Assembly (NCBI GenBank): GCA_028047635.1
Contig: JAOFXR010000008.1
Span: 26,661 to 90,660, forward strand
DNA length: 64,000 nucleotides
From: Verrucomicrobiales bacterium
Lineage (GTDB): Bacteria > Verrucomicrobiota > Verrucomicrobiia > Verrucomicrobiales > DEV007
Direction of reading: 5' to 3'
The notes beneath the pieces were generated by a model that saw only the letters and a list, made by a program, of their open reading frames with translations, was not told the DNA's origin and did not search any database. Position 1 is the stretch's first letter, and each line of letters begins with the position of its first letter. Positions 37,064 through 44,947 of the stretch are shown piece by piece. The position numbers and the translations under genes are program-made.

Positions 37064-37675
37064 TCAGTCTTCGCACATCCAGTACCAATCGCCCACGAGG
37101 TGTCCTTTGTTGCCTGAATTGTATCGGAGGTTGTCGATTCCGTCAGGGCTGTGGATGAAGGCTTGCTCACCATCGCTCTTGAAGCGGAAGACCAGGATTT
37201 CTGTTGGACTCCTTTCGCCGTTAATTTGTGGCGATCTGAACGAATAAATTCCCGCTCTCACCATTTCAGGAGAGTTCTGCTCCCAGTTCTCTCTCAGTTC
37301 TGGAACCGTCGCGTCGAGTGCCGGCCTCGCAGTTAGAAACATGAGTTTTAGCGGCCCCTGAAAAGGAAGTGAAACAATGAGAGTTAGAAGTATAGCCGAT
37401 AGCGAAATGAACAGGGGGACACATTTTCCGAAACAGAGTTGCCGCTTTCGAAGACCCAAATAGATTGGCCAGAACGAGACTAACCCGCCGAGTAAAATCG
37501 GTGCGAAAAAGATCATTACGATGAACTCCATGTAGTAGAATGCAGGTCGTGTACTCCAGATAAACAGGCCGAACAAAATCAGCGCTATTAAAGAGGCAAA
37601 GGCTGTCGCGCTATGACGCGGTAGCGACGAGGTCGTCTTCGCTTTGCTTCTACTTAGTTCACCAGGATCACTCAT
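37064..37675 (-). CDS. Hypothetical membrane protein
   Basis: 203 residues, family not recognised. Three predicted membrane helices (FASLIALILFGLFIWS, FIVMIFFAPILLGGLVSFW, CVPLFISLSAILLTLIVSL) precede a soluble C-terminal domain of about 85 residues ending GDWYWMCED. The start codon overlaps the stop of the FG-GAP gene as ATGA (37672-37675), so the two are translationally coupled and probably act together at the membrane. Confidence 0.65.
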   Translation of the reverse strand: MSDPGELSRSKAKTTSSLPRHSATAFASLIALILFGLFIWSTRPAFYYMEFIVMIFFAPILLGGLVSFWPIYLGLRKRQLCFGKCVPLFISLSAILLTLIVSLPFQGPLKLMFLTARPALDATVPELRENWEQNSPEMVRAGIYSFRSPQINGERSPTEILVFRFKSDGEQAFIHSPDGIDNLRYNSGNKGHLVGDWYWMCED

Positions 37676-38859
37676 CTTGGATTCTCAAACCAAAACACAC
37701 CCAGCCCAGCTCTCTCCTCACAGGTGATGATGTCGAGATCTCCGTCGTCATCGAGATCGAGCAATTCAATGCGATCGTATTTCACGCCTTCCGAGTCGCT
37801 GATGGCTTCGAACTCGGAGAAGACATTACTGAAAAGAACACCTTTTAACTTTCCCTGCGCGCGTTCGCAAGTGATCACAAAATCAGGGATCTGATCATCG
37901 TCAATCAGTCCCACTTTGACGGCTTTGGTAGACCCGAACGTGTTTTGATCGAGAAGCTCCAGGTCGGCAGAATCTTCCCAGATAGTGAGGGGATCTTCGG
38001 GCTGATAAATCACACGTGTTTTATCGGGTCGGATCGAGGCAACCACGTCGACCTTTCCATCGTCATCGAGGAGCGCGAGGTCGAGGAACATAACTTCTTC
38101 ACCGCCTCCGCCAATGAGAATCGGTTTTCCGAAATACGGCGCTTCATTCGCGAAAGGGGTGATAAAGATTCCGGAATGCGCTCCTTTGCGATCGGAGAAA
38201 ACTAAATAGCGCTGACCATCCTGCTCGAGAATGCGCAAACTCATGATCCAACCCGCATCAGCAATGCGGTGGAGTTTCCACAAACTCAGATCCCGTGAAG
38301 CGTCCTTCCCCGGATTTTCAATCCAACTTACTGATGCGCCTTCATTCTTGGAGCCGGTGATCAAATCGACATCGCCATCGCCGTCCACGTCGCAAGGCAG
38401 GGTATACATCCATGCCTCGATGCCTTTGGTCACTGGAATGACTTCGGTTTTCCAGCTCGATTCGGTGAGGAGTTCTTTGGCTGATACCGGGGCCCAGTGG
38501 ACGAAATGCGACTTGGTCTTCCCTTCGCAGGAACTGACTACGTCGAGCCAACCGTCCCCGTCTACATCGGCAAATACGGCATCCTCAGCATTTTTGACTT
38601 TTCCTACTGTCACCGCAGGCCAGGGATTCTTTGCCTTCTCAGGTCCCGGGTTGAGGTAAGCGCGGATTGCATTGCCTTCCTCCCAGCCGGTGACAATGTC
38701 GGGGAGGGTGTCAGCGTTAAGGTAGCCGAGCCGAACTCCATCCGCCCCGGCCCTCGAAGTGGCGGCATCAACGGGGTCGATTGTGTGCCGCGGCCACGGC
38801 TTTTCTCCGGAAGCGGCAGTGGCCAGTAATGAGAGTAAAAAGAGAATGCCAAATCGCAT
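37672..38859 (-). CDS. Secreted FG-GAP/VCBS repeat protein
   Basis: About 395 residues, exported by signal peptide MRFGILFLLSLLATAASG (ATG 38859 preferred over 38901). It is a beta-propeller of FG-GAP repeats with calcium-binding-like loops: LNADTLPDIVTG, DVDGDGWLDVVSS, DVDGDGDVDLITG, LLDDDGKVDVVAS, IDDDQIPDFVI and LDDDGDLDIITC. Such proteins are usually extracellular or periplasmic binding scaffolds. No enzyme domain is attached. It is coupled by a 4-base overlap to the downstream membrane protein and is divergent from the DUF116/prenyl synthase gene. Confidence 0.8.
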   Translation of the reverse strand: MRFGILFLLSLLATAASGEKPWPRHTIDPVDAATSRAGADGVRLGYLNADTLPDIVTGWEEGNAIRAYLNPGPEKAKNPWPAVTVGKVKNAEDAVFADVDGDGWLDVVSSCEGKTKSHFVHWAPVSAKELLTESSWKTEVIPVTKGIEAWMYTLPCDVDGDGDVDLITGSKNEGASVSWIENPGKDASRDLSLWKLHRIADAGWIMSLRILEQDGQRYLVFSDRKGAHSGIFITPFANEAPYFGKPILIGGGGEEVMFLDLALLDDDGKVDVVASIRPDKTRVIYQPEDPLTIWEDSADLELLDQNTFGSTKAVKVGLIDDDQIPDFVITCERAQGKLKGVLFSNVFSEFEAISDSEGVKYDRIELLDLDDDGDLDIITCEERAGLGVFWFENPR

Positions 38860-39046
38860 GAGCGGATCATGATCGTGGAGAGGGCAGCGGTCAATTCGCA
38901 AAGACGAGTCAAAAGTCGCCGCCGACCGTCATTTGCCGCGGTTTTGCCAACAACTTTACCCTGATCACGCAATTCGGTTCTTCTTGAACTGAAACTTCTT
39001 TAAGGAAACGTTGTTGACTGTAGAATACAGAATCCAATAGGGGACT

Positions 39047-39076
39047 TAACCCTGTTGCCTCCCTGACCTAACCCTG
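39047..39076 (+). promoter_or_regulatory. Paired TAACCCTG motifs before the lipid-like locus
   Basis: TAACCCTG occurs at 39047-39054 and 39069-39076, 22 bases apart centre to centre, about two helix turns, and 22 bases before the ATG at 39098. The same core appears, inverted, in the 17690-17720 palindrome. Spacing fits a dimeric operator or activator site, but no regulator is known and two copies could be chance. Confidence 0.25.
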
Positions 39077-39097
39077 CTTACTCTGGAAAACTGATCC

Positions 39098-40840
39098 ATG
39101 TCATCTCCTGTCGATTCCGTCCAAACGATCAAAATTCCCCAGCCGGTACCGGTGACGACGACTCGTTTCCGCCCGCCTAAGAAGAATTTGCCCCAGACCA
39201 AGCCGGAGCGGGACCTTTTCCTCCAGACGATTCGCAATTACGTCGAAAAGGAGAACCCGGTTCCTCCCATGCCGGTTGAGGAACTCGATGTGCATGCACG
39301 CAAGATCCTCGCCGAGTTAGGATACGAAGGAGACGAGACTTATCTGCACTACACCGCCGTTTGCCTCAACAATGAGATGTGGCGGGAGACCCTCGCTGAA
39401 ATTCCCTACGAGCGACGCCTTTTACTCATGCCGAAGTGTCTGCGCGTTGAGGACAAGTGTCCGGCGCCGTTTGATGAATTCGGTCTTCTTTGCAAGCAGT
39501 GCGGGCTTTGCTCCATCCAGGATTTTCAAAATGAGGCCGAGCGTCTCGGATATGCCGTTCTCGTAGCGGAAGGGTCGGCGATCGTGATGTCACTGATTCA
39601 AACCGGTCAGATCGAAGCGATCGTCGGAATTTCCTGCCTCCCTGTGCTCGAGAGAACTTTCCCGTATGTGGAAGCCGCCGCGATTCCATCGATTGCGGTG
39701 CCTCTGTTGCAGGATGATTGCATCAATACCACTGTCGATATCGATTGGGTGTGGGAATATCTTCATCTCACGAGCGATGATCAGACCCGCCGTCTCGATC
39801 TCAATGCACTGCATGAAGAGGTCAAAGAATGGTTCAGCCCTGAGGGCATTGACGCGCTCATGGGACCGGCTGAGGGAACGCAGGAACTTATTGCCCGTGA
39901 ATGGCTGGCACGCGACGGAAAGCGTTGGCGTCCTTTCCTCACGGTGGCGGCTTTCGAAGCGCTGCGCGAAGATCGAGGTGAGCCGGTTTCGGATGACATC
40001 AAGAAAATCGCACTGGCGACGGAACTCTTCCATAAAGCCTCACTGATTCACGATGACATTGAGGATGAAGATCATGGTCGCTACGATCAGCCAACGTTGC
40101 ACACGCAGCATGGGGTGCCGGTGGCGCTCAATGCGGGCGATTTGTTGATTGGTGAGGGGTATCGACTCATTGGCGAGATCGGATTGTCTGACGCTCAGAA
40201 AGTGGAGATGCTTCAAATCGCAGCGAAAGGGCAGAGGGAGCTTTGCCAGGGACAGGGAGCTGAGCTCGTTTGGGCGAACGATCCGAAGCCGCTCAAGTCG
40301 AAGCAGGTTCTTGAAATTTTCCGTCAGAAGACAGCTCCGGCATTTGAAGTGGCGTTGGCGCTCGGTGCTTCTTGCGCCGGTCGTTTCGACGAAGTGGACA
40401 GTGTTCTCAGAGAATACTCAGAGAATTTGGGCATCGCCTATCAAATCCGTGACGACATGGACGATCTCGGCGAAGATGCTGGTGACAATGAATTGGAGCA
40501 AATGCGCCCCAGCGTCTTGTTGGCGGTCGCTCGCGAGCGCGCGAAAGGTGATGACAAAGCGGTTCTCGAATCGCTTTGGTCACACGAAGAGCTGAAAGAC
40601 TTCTCGATCGATAAAGTGCGTAAGCTCGCTCATGAGCTGGAAGCCGACGAAAAGTGCCTTCTTTTACTGGAGACCTACAAAGATGCGGCCGTAAGAAGCC
40701 TCGCTGAACTCGACAACGCGAACCTGAAAGGATTGCTGCGACGTGTCATGGGTAAGATTTTCAACGATCTCGAAATCAAAGGCTGGTGCCGCGAATTCGA
40801 AGTGAAGAACGGAGTCAGGGAAGACGAGGTCGAAGCGTAG
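39098..40840 (+). CDS. DUF116 domain fused to polyprenyl synthetase
   Basis: 580-residue cytoplasmic fusion. Residues about 60-220 are a DUF116 domain with a Cys cluster: Cys114, Cys121, Cys132, Cys135 and Cys138 (MPKCLRVEDKCP, LLCKQCGLCSIQDF), plus Cys180 and Cys208, likely iron-sulfur or zinc ligands. Residues about 250-570 are a trans-isoprenyl diphosphate synthase: GKRWRPFL, first Asp motif HDDIEDED (Asp319, 320, 323), second motif YQIRDDMDD (Asp452, 453, 456). The synthase should condense isopentenyl diphosphate onto an allylic primer; chain length is unknown. The role of DUF116 is not established. It heads a plus-strand group that includes a tetraether-synthase-like radical SAM enzyme and an Lgt-like protein. 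Confidence 0.85.
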   Translation: MSSPVDSVQTIKIPQPVPVTTTRFRPPKKNLPQTKPERDLFLQTIRNYVEKENPVPPMPVEELDVHARKILAELGYEGDETYLHYTAVCLNNEMWRETLAEIPYERRLLLMPKCLRVEDKCPAPFDEFGLLCKQCGLCSIQDFQNEAERLGYAVLVAEGSAIVMSLIQTGQIEAIVGISCLPVLERTFPYVEAAAIPSIAVPLLQDDCINTTVDIDWVWEYLHLTSDDQTRRLDLNALHEEVKEWFSPEGIDALMGPAEGTQELIAREWLARDGKRWRPFLTVAAFEALREDRGEPVSDDIKKIALATELFHKASLIHDDIEDEDHGRYDQPTLHTQHGVPVALNAGDLLIGEGYRLIGEIGLSDAQKVEMLQIAAKGQRELCQGQGAELVWANDPKPLKSKQVLEIFRQKTAPAFEVALALGASCAGRFDEVDSVLREYSENLGIAYQIRDDMDDLGEDAGDNELEQMRPSVLLAVARERAKGDDKAVLESLWSHEELKDFSIDKVRKLAHELEADEKCLLLLETYKDAAVRSLAELDNANLKGLLRRVMGKIFNDLEIKGWCREFEVKNGVREDEVEA

Positions 40841-40864
40841 ATCTTTTTTCATCCTTGGGAAAAG

Positions 40865-41140
40865 ATGAGCCCTTTTCAAAAACGGCTCATTTGTCTGGCT
40901 CCGCTGATTCTCCCGCAGCTGGTTCCACTGTTTTTCGGTTGGATTTTGATCCTGGTGGCGACCCTCGTATTCGGGGTCTGGGCCTTTACTATTGTGGGGG
41001 ACTGGGTGAGGACCCGATTGAAGGGGAAACCTGAATAGGTCGTTACGATTGCCTCGTCTCTCGCCGCGGTGGGAGCGCTGTTTTTTTACGTATTGGTAGG
41101 CACCATCGGCTGCGCAGCGATCACTCCGGTTGGTCTTTAG
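40865..41140 (+). pseudogene. Mini membrane protein, copy 1, interrupted by in-frame TAG
   Basis: Starts with ATG 40865 (MSPFQKRLICLAPLILPQL), two hydrophobic segments, then TAG at 41036-41038 after 57 residues. The same frame continues without a stop to 41140 as VVTIASSLAAVGALFFYVLVG followed by TIGCAAITPVGL. The second half matches the C-terminal helix and GC ending of the two paralogs at 41151 and 42492, so the TAG interrupts a formerly whole protein of about 91 residues. Alternatives are readthrough or sequence error. It is 24 bases after the prenyl synthase gene. Confidence 0.6.
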
Positions 41141-41150
41141 TTCACGTGAA

Positions 41151-41453
41151 ATGACGACCCGAACGAAATGGATGATCTGCATGGGGCCAGTTGTACTGCC
41201 CATGCTGCTCTCGTTAGTTTTGCTGGTAATAAAATGGCCCGAGCATACTGAAATCATCATCGCTCTGACGGTGATTGTGTTAGCGGTAACCGTCGTCTGC
41301 ATTCTTTTCGCGATTGGGATCATCACTGAGTGGATTAGTGGCAAAATGAACGAACAACCCGATTGGATGGCAATGACCGTCTCATTAGTGATTGTGTTTG
41401 GAATCGTAGCCGCGTATCTCGCGATCGTGCCGGCAGGGTGTGGTCTCAGTTAA
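41151..41453 (+). CDS. Mini membrane protein, copy 2
   Basis: 100 residues, ATG 41151. Three hydrophobic helices: MGPVVLPMLLSLVLLVI, IIIALTVIVLAVTVVCILFAIGII and VSLVIVFGIVAAYLAIV, ending AGCGLS. It shares the start pattern (M/L)IC(M/L)xP and the end pattern (A/F)Y-x6-GC with copies 1 and 3, so the three are a local paralog family. Function unknown; they could be small subunits or anchors of the enzymes around them. Confidence 0.65.
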   Translation: MTTRTKWMICMGPVVLPMLLSLVLLVIKWPEHTEIIIALTVIVLAVTVVCILFAIGIITEWISGKMNEQPDWMAMTVSLVIVFGIVAAYLAIVPAGCGLS

Positions 41454-41512
41454 GATCTTGGTAGTTCAAAACACATACCAAGGCGACCCTTCAGTCCGCA
41501 AATACTGGATTT

Positions 41513-41562
41513 TTCAGCCGTCAGGCTGAAGCCAGGGTGGGGCGCTGTCGGGCTTCAGCCTG
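41513..41562. repeat. Overlapping hairpins built from TTCAGCCTG units
   Basis: The gap 41454-41615 holds CAGGCTGAAGCC (41522-41533) and its exact complement GGCTTCAGCCTG (41551-41562), a 12-bp stem with a 17-nt loop. TTCAGCC (41513-41519) can also pair with GGCTGAA (41524-41530), an alternative hairpin. It resembles a REP-type intergenic element or a terminator for copy 2; no T-run follows directly. Confidence 0.5.
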
Positions 41563-41615
41563 TTGTTACGACCTCTTAACTTGACCCCCATGTGCTCCCG
41601 GGCTCAAACTTGGAG

Positions 41616-42260
41616 ATGACTGTGATTTTTCGTGTCGCTTTGTTCCTGGGCTTCGCTGTTTCCATTTGTATATCAGGTGACTATTCCGTGGATCGCTGGC
41701 CTTTTAGTAAAAACGATGACTTTGTCGTTGCTGAGACAATCGGGCAAGAAAGCTACTATTTGATAGCCAAATGGGATCCCGACATTGCTTACGACGGGAA
41801 ACCGGCACCGGACCATGCCCGGAGAATTGACTCTGAGATAGTCGACAGCCACATTTATTTTAGTGGCTCCCAACTTTGGGATGGGGGCAAAAAACTCCCG
41901 ACCAATGAGGAAATCGAAGCGGAGAAAATTTTGAGAGAGAATGCTTATCAGGCCGAACTAAAACGGGTAGGACTTAACCTCGGAGGAGATCATATTCTTT
42001 TTCAAGTTGGAACAGCGACAATCAAAGTGACTGAAACTCTGAACGGCAAGCTTGTTCAAGGCGACAAAGTCCATCTTGCCTGGAATCTTCGTCATCGAGT
42101 CTCGTGTCCTCATTTACTGCCGCCTCCAGTTGGTTCTGCGGCGATTTATGATCTCAGTTTTGCTAGTGGCAATCGTGCGGACGCAACAGGGTTCAATATA
42201 GCGGGGATAGATCAGGTAGAAAAAGCTCGTGTTCTATCCGCTAAAGCAAATCAGAAATGA
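41616..42260 (+). CDS. Hypothetical secreted protein
   Basis: About 214 residues from ATG 41616 (24 bases into the open frame from 41592), beginning with a hydrophobic signal-like segment MTVIFRVALFLGFAVSICIS. The mature part has a conserved-looking core: FVVAETIGQESYYLIAKW, LGGDHILFQVGTATIKVTETL, KLVQGDKVHLAW and SCPHLLPPPVGSAAIYDL, which resembles a small beta-barrel or NTF-like extracellular domain, but no family is recognised. It sits between paralog copies 2 and 3 of the mini membrane proteins. Confidence 0.6.
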   Translation: MTVIFRVALFLGFAVSICISGDYSVDRWPFSKNDDFVVAETIGQESYYLIAKWDPDIAYDGKPAPDHARRIDSEIVDSHIYFSGSQLWDGGKKLPTNEEIEAEKILRENAYQAELKRVGLNLGGDHILFQVGTATIKVTETLNGKLVQGDKVHLAWNLRHRVSCPHLLPPPVGSAAIYDLSFASGNRADATGFNIAGIDQVEKARVLSAKANQK

Positions 42261-42309
42261 TGTCCAATAAAGGTGCTTTGAATTGCAACATACCTCTAAG
42301 CCGAAGTTG

Positions 42310-42341
42310 TAGCCGGTCGCCGAGAGGCCGGTTCAGAAGTC
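42310..42341 (+). repeat. Dispersed 32-base repeat, copy 1
   Basis: The 32 bases starting TAGCCGGTCGCCGAGAGG are repeated exactly at 63944-63975. The element contains CCGG at both sides of an 11-base centre, so it could form a short stem. Both copies lie in non-coding DNA. The two copies alone cannot show whether it is a genome-wide family. Confidence 0.75.
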
Positions 42342-42491
42342 CTGAGCTATGGAGCGGGCAGAATGTCGTCGATATCCGTAAGTGTCGGGGGCGAGGCTCC
42401 CGGTTTCAGGCAAAGGCATTTTCGGGTGGTAATGCCCTTCTTGAATCAACCATTGTCCTATGGCTATTTCTAAGGTTACTCTCACTCTGTC

Positions 42492-42788
42492 ATGCGCCTG
42501 TTTCTGATTTGCCTTTCTCCTGCTATTTTCGGGTTTGTTGTCATTTTGATGAACCTGGGAGGAAATGCGATGCCCAATGCTCTGATGGAAGGAGTGATCG
42601 TTTTGTTCGGGATTGGCGCGCTGCTTTCCGGAGGCTGTGTTGCTCGAAAAATTGTCCTTGGTTCCTCTGACCGGACCTGGTTAACCTGGCTCGGCGCGGT
42701 TCTCTCATTTATCGGAGTTGCCGCTGCCTATTTTGCGATGACGATGGGCGGCTGCTGCGGCTTGGTAATGGCGACGAACTCTTACTGA
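42492..42788 (+). CDS. Mini membrane protein, copy 3
   Basis: 98 residues, ATG 42492. Hydrophobic helices at LFLICLSPAIFGFVVILM, VIVLFGIGALLSGGCVA and WLGAVLSFIGVAAAYFAM, ending GGCCGLVMATNSY. Shares ICLSP at the start and AYFAMTMGGC at the end with copies 1 and 2. It ends 6 bases before the radical SAM gene, so the two are in one unit and this protein may anchor or assist it. Confidence 0.65.
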   Translation: MRLFLICLSPAIFGFVVILMNLGGNAMPNALMEGVIVLFGIGALLSGGCVARKIVLGSSDRTWLTWLGAVLSFIGVAAAYFAMTMGGCCGLVMATNSY

Positions 42789-42794
42789 TTTTCT

Positions 42795-44192
42795 ATGGCG
42801 ACGACTGTTTCACCTCTTAAAAAGACCACCAGCCACTGCGCCCGTTGTCGGACCTCCGTTCCGGGCGAAGTGGAGTCTCGTTCGCAAGGTTCCGGCGATG
42901 AGGTTTGGCTGCGGAAACAATGTCCCGTTTGTGGTGAGAGTGAGATCAAATTAAGCTCAGATGCCCGCTTTTATTGGCTTTCTGAGGGCCAAAGGGATCC
43001 TGAAAAGTCTGCGTGCGGGGCAGGCTGTGGTTGTGCGAGTCCGGCTTCCGGTGAGCAAATTGGCTTCCTTGGCGGCAATGCTCTGCGTGACGTTCCGACG
43101 CTGGAGTCGCAGGTTCGTCCGGTCGATGTGATGTCGACTTGTCTCGCTCTTATCGAAATCGTGGACTCCTGCAACCTGACCTGCCCGACGTGTTTCGCCG
43201 ATTCGCCACCGGGCACCGGCGATCAGCTCGATGCGGTGCCGATTGAGGATCTGAAGAAACGAATCCAAGGGGTGATTAATCGTAAAGGGAAGATCGAAAT
43301 TCTGCAAATGTCAGGTGGTGAACCGACCTTACATCCTCAGTTTTTCGAGCTGATTCGTTGGTGCCAGGAGAATAAGGGTATCGACTACGTGCTCGTCAAT
43401 TCGAACGGGGTGCGACTCGCTGGCGACAAGGCTTTTGGAGAGGAACTCGCTGAGCTTGTCGAATACGGTCACTTTCAGTTTTATCTTCAGTATGACGGTC
43501 CTGACCGCGCAGCAGAGAAGGTCCTGCGCGGGGCTGATCTTGGAAAGATGAAGCGCCGAGCGATCGAGCGGGCAGGGGAGCTCGGTATTCCGTTGACACT
43601 CGCGATGACGGTGATTCCTGAAAATCTGGATCATCTCTGGGATACGGCGGCTCTGGGCCTGACTTTTGATCATGTGCGGGGGGTTGCCTTTCAGCCAATG
43701 TTCGGAACGGGCCGTAACCATGACGCAGAGGGCACGACGACCCGGCTCAATGTCGGCGATATCATTCTCGGGCTCATCGAGCAATCGAATGGCGGGGTGC
43801 GAGCCGATGACTTTACGCCGCTTCCCTGCGGTGATCCCAATTGCGCGACGATTGGCTACTTGCTCAAGATGGAAGATGGAGTGCGCTCGATTAGCGACTT
43901 TGTTGATTTCAGAACCTTGCAGGGATTTCTCAGTGACCGGGTTCGTTACCGGCTCGAAGACCTCATCAAGTGTGGGTGTGAGTCAGAGCCTTTGGGCGAG
44001 CTGCTTCACGAATTTGAGATGGACGAAAAAAATACCTTCCGATTGTTCATCAAGCCGTTTATGGACGGTGAAGATTGGGATGAAGACCGAATTGATCGTT
44101 GCTGTACGCATGTGATTCGTCCCGATGGGGAGCTTGATTCGTTTTGCCGCTATTACTTGAATGGCGGTGGGAAAGCGTATCAAGGTGTTTGA
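42795..44192 (+). CDS. Radical SAM protein of the tetraether lipid synthase-like type
   Basis: 465-residue radical SAM enzyme. The SAM cluster motif is CNLTCPTC (Cys126, 130, 133), followed by QMSGGEPTLHPQ. The N-terminus has a rubredoxin-like pair CARC and CPVC (15, 18, 43, 46) and CGAGCGC (74-80). The C-terminus has further Cys: LPCGDPNC (345, 350), KCGC (393, 395), RCC (436-437) and FCRY (451). The CFADS after the motif, LQYDG, FQPMFGTGR and the CCTHVIRPDGELDSFCRYYL end match my memory of the archaeal tetraether synthase family (Methanocaldococcus MJ0619 type), which joins lipid chains by C-C bonds. Substrate here is unknown. It overlaps the Lgt-like gene by one base. Confidence 0.8.
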   Translation: MATTVSPLKKTTSHCARCRTSVPGEVESRSQGSGDEVWLRKQCPVCGESEIKLSSDARFYWLSEGQRDPEKSACGAGCGCASPASGEQIGFLGGNALRDVPTLESQVRPVDVMSTCLALIEIVDSCNLTCPTCFADSPPGTGDQLDAVPIEDLKKRIQGVINRKGKIEILQMSGGEPTLHPQFFELIRWCQENKGIDYVLVNSNGVRLAGDKAFGEELAELVEYGHFQFYLQYDGPDRAAEKVLRGADLGKMKRRAIERAGELGIPLTLAMTVIPENLDHLWDTAALGLTFDHVRGVAFQPMFGTGRNHDAEGTTTRLNVGDIILGLIEQSNGGVRADDFTPLPCGDPNCATIGYLLKMEDGVRSISDFVDFRTLQGFLSDRVRYRLEDLIKCGCESEPLGELLHEFEMDEKNTFRLFIKPFMDGEDWDEDRIDRCCTHVIRPDGELDSFCRYYLNGGGKAYQGV

Positions 44193-44947
44193 TGGCGTCT
44201 CTTGATGTGAATTGGGCGGAGCGCGCGTCTTCGGGAAGCGTCTACACTCTCGTGACGATTGTCTGTCTCACGCTGGGCGGTTGGCTCTGGTCGAGACGAT
44301 TTCGAAATGAATCAGGATCTTTCGCCGTGTTCGTTGGCGCGATTGCAGGAGCGTATCTGGGAGCCAAGTTGCTTTACCTCGCGGCGGAAGGCTGGATGCA
44401 TTGCGGTATTGACCTGTGGCTCTATCAGTTGGCGGCCGGAAAGACGATCGTGGGTGCTTTGTTAGGAGGCTACGCCGGAGTCGAAATTGCGAAGAAGCTG
44501 ATCGGTTATGCCAAGCCAACAGGGGACTGGTTCGCAGTTGGGGTCCCTCTGAGTATTGCCGCGGGACGGCTAGGATGCCTGCGGTATGGCTGCTGTCCCG
44601 GAAAAGTGTGTGCGAAGCCTGGCTGGTTCACAATCACGGACCGGGCCGGTGTTGAGCGATGGCCGGCAGTTCCTCTAGAGTTGGGATTCAACCTGCTTTT
44701 TATCGTGATGATTTTACCTCTCGTCTTGCGGAGGAAGGTGCTCGAGAACTCCCCATTCGCAGGGCAGCTTTTTCATCTCTACCTGATCAGTTACGGGGCA
44801 TTCCGATTCTGGCACGAGTTTCATCGCGATACGCCGACAGTCCTGTTTGGGCTGAGCGGGTATCAGCTGGGTGCGGTCGCACTGATCTGTCTGGGCAGCC
44901 TGCGAGGGATTAGTCGAAGCCGTAAAAACAAAGCGCAACCATCTTAA
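44192..44947 (+). CDS. Lgt-like (prolipoprotein diacylglyceryl transferase family) membrane protein
   Basis: 251 residues from ATG 44192, which shares one base with the radical SAM stop (TGATG), so translation is coupled. About seven hydrophobic segments. Lgt-type blocks: GKTIVGALLGG (83-93), GRLGCLRYGCCPGK (125-138), VPLELGFNLLF and FRFWHEFHRD (204-212). The Lgt signature His is not obvious and Cys-rich GCLRYGCC replaces the GNFxNxE motif, marking a paralog rather than the essential housekeeping enzyme. True Lgt moves diacylglycerol from phosphatidylglycerol to lipoprotein Cys; a related glycerolipid transfer here is inference. Confidence 0.75.
   Translation: MASLDVNWAERASSGSVYTLVTIVCLTLGGWLWSRRFRNESGSFAVFVGAIAGAYLGAKLLYLAAEGWMHCGIDLWLYQLAAGKTIVGALLGGYAGVEIAKKLIGYAKPTGDWFAVGVPLSIAAGRLGCLRYGCCPGKVCAKPGWFTITDRAGVERWPAVPLELGFNLLFIVMILPLVLRRKVLENSPFAGQLFHLYLISYGAFRFWHEFHRDTPTVLFGLSGYQLGAVALICLGSLRGISRSRKNKAQPS

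Noticed and set aside
42257..42670. Plus-strand open frame of 137 codons between the secreted unknown and mini membrane copy 3
   Set aside because: It runs through the dispersed repeat and out of frame into copy 3; composition is Arg/Ser-rich as expected from non-coding sequence.
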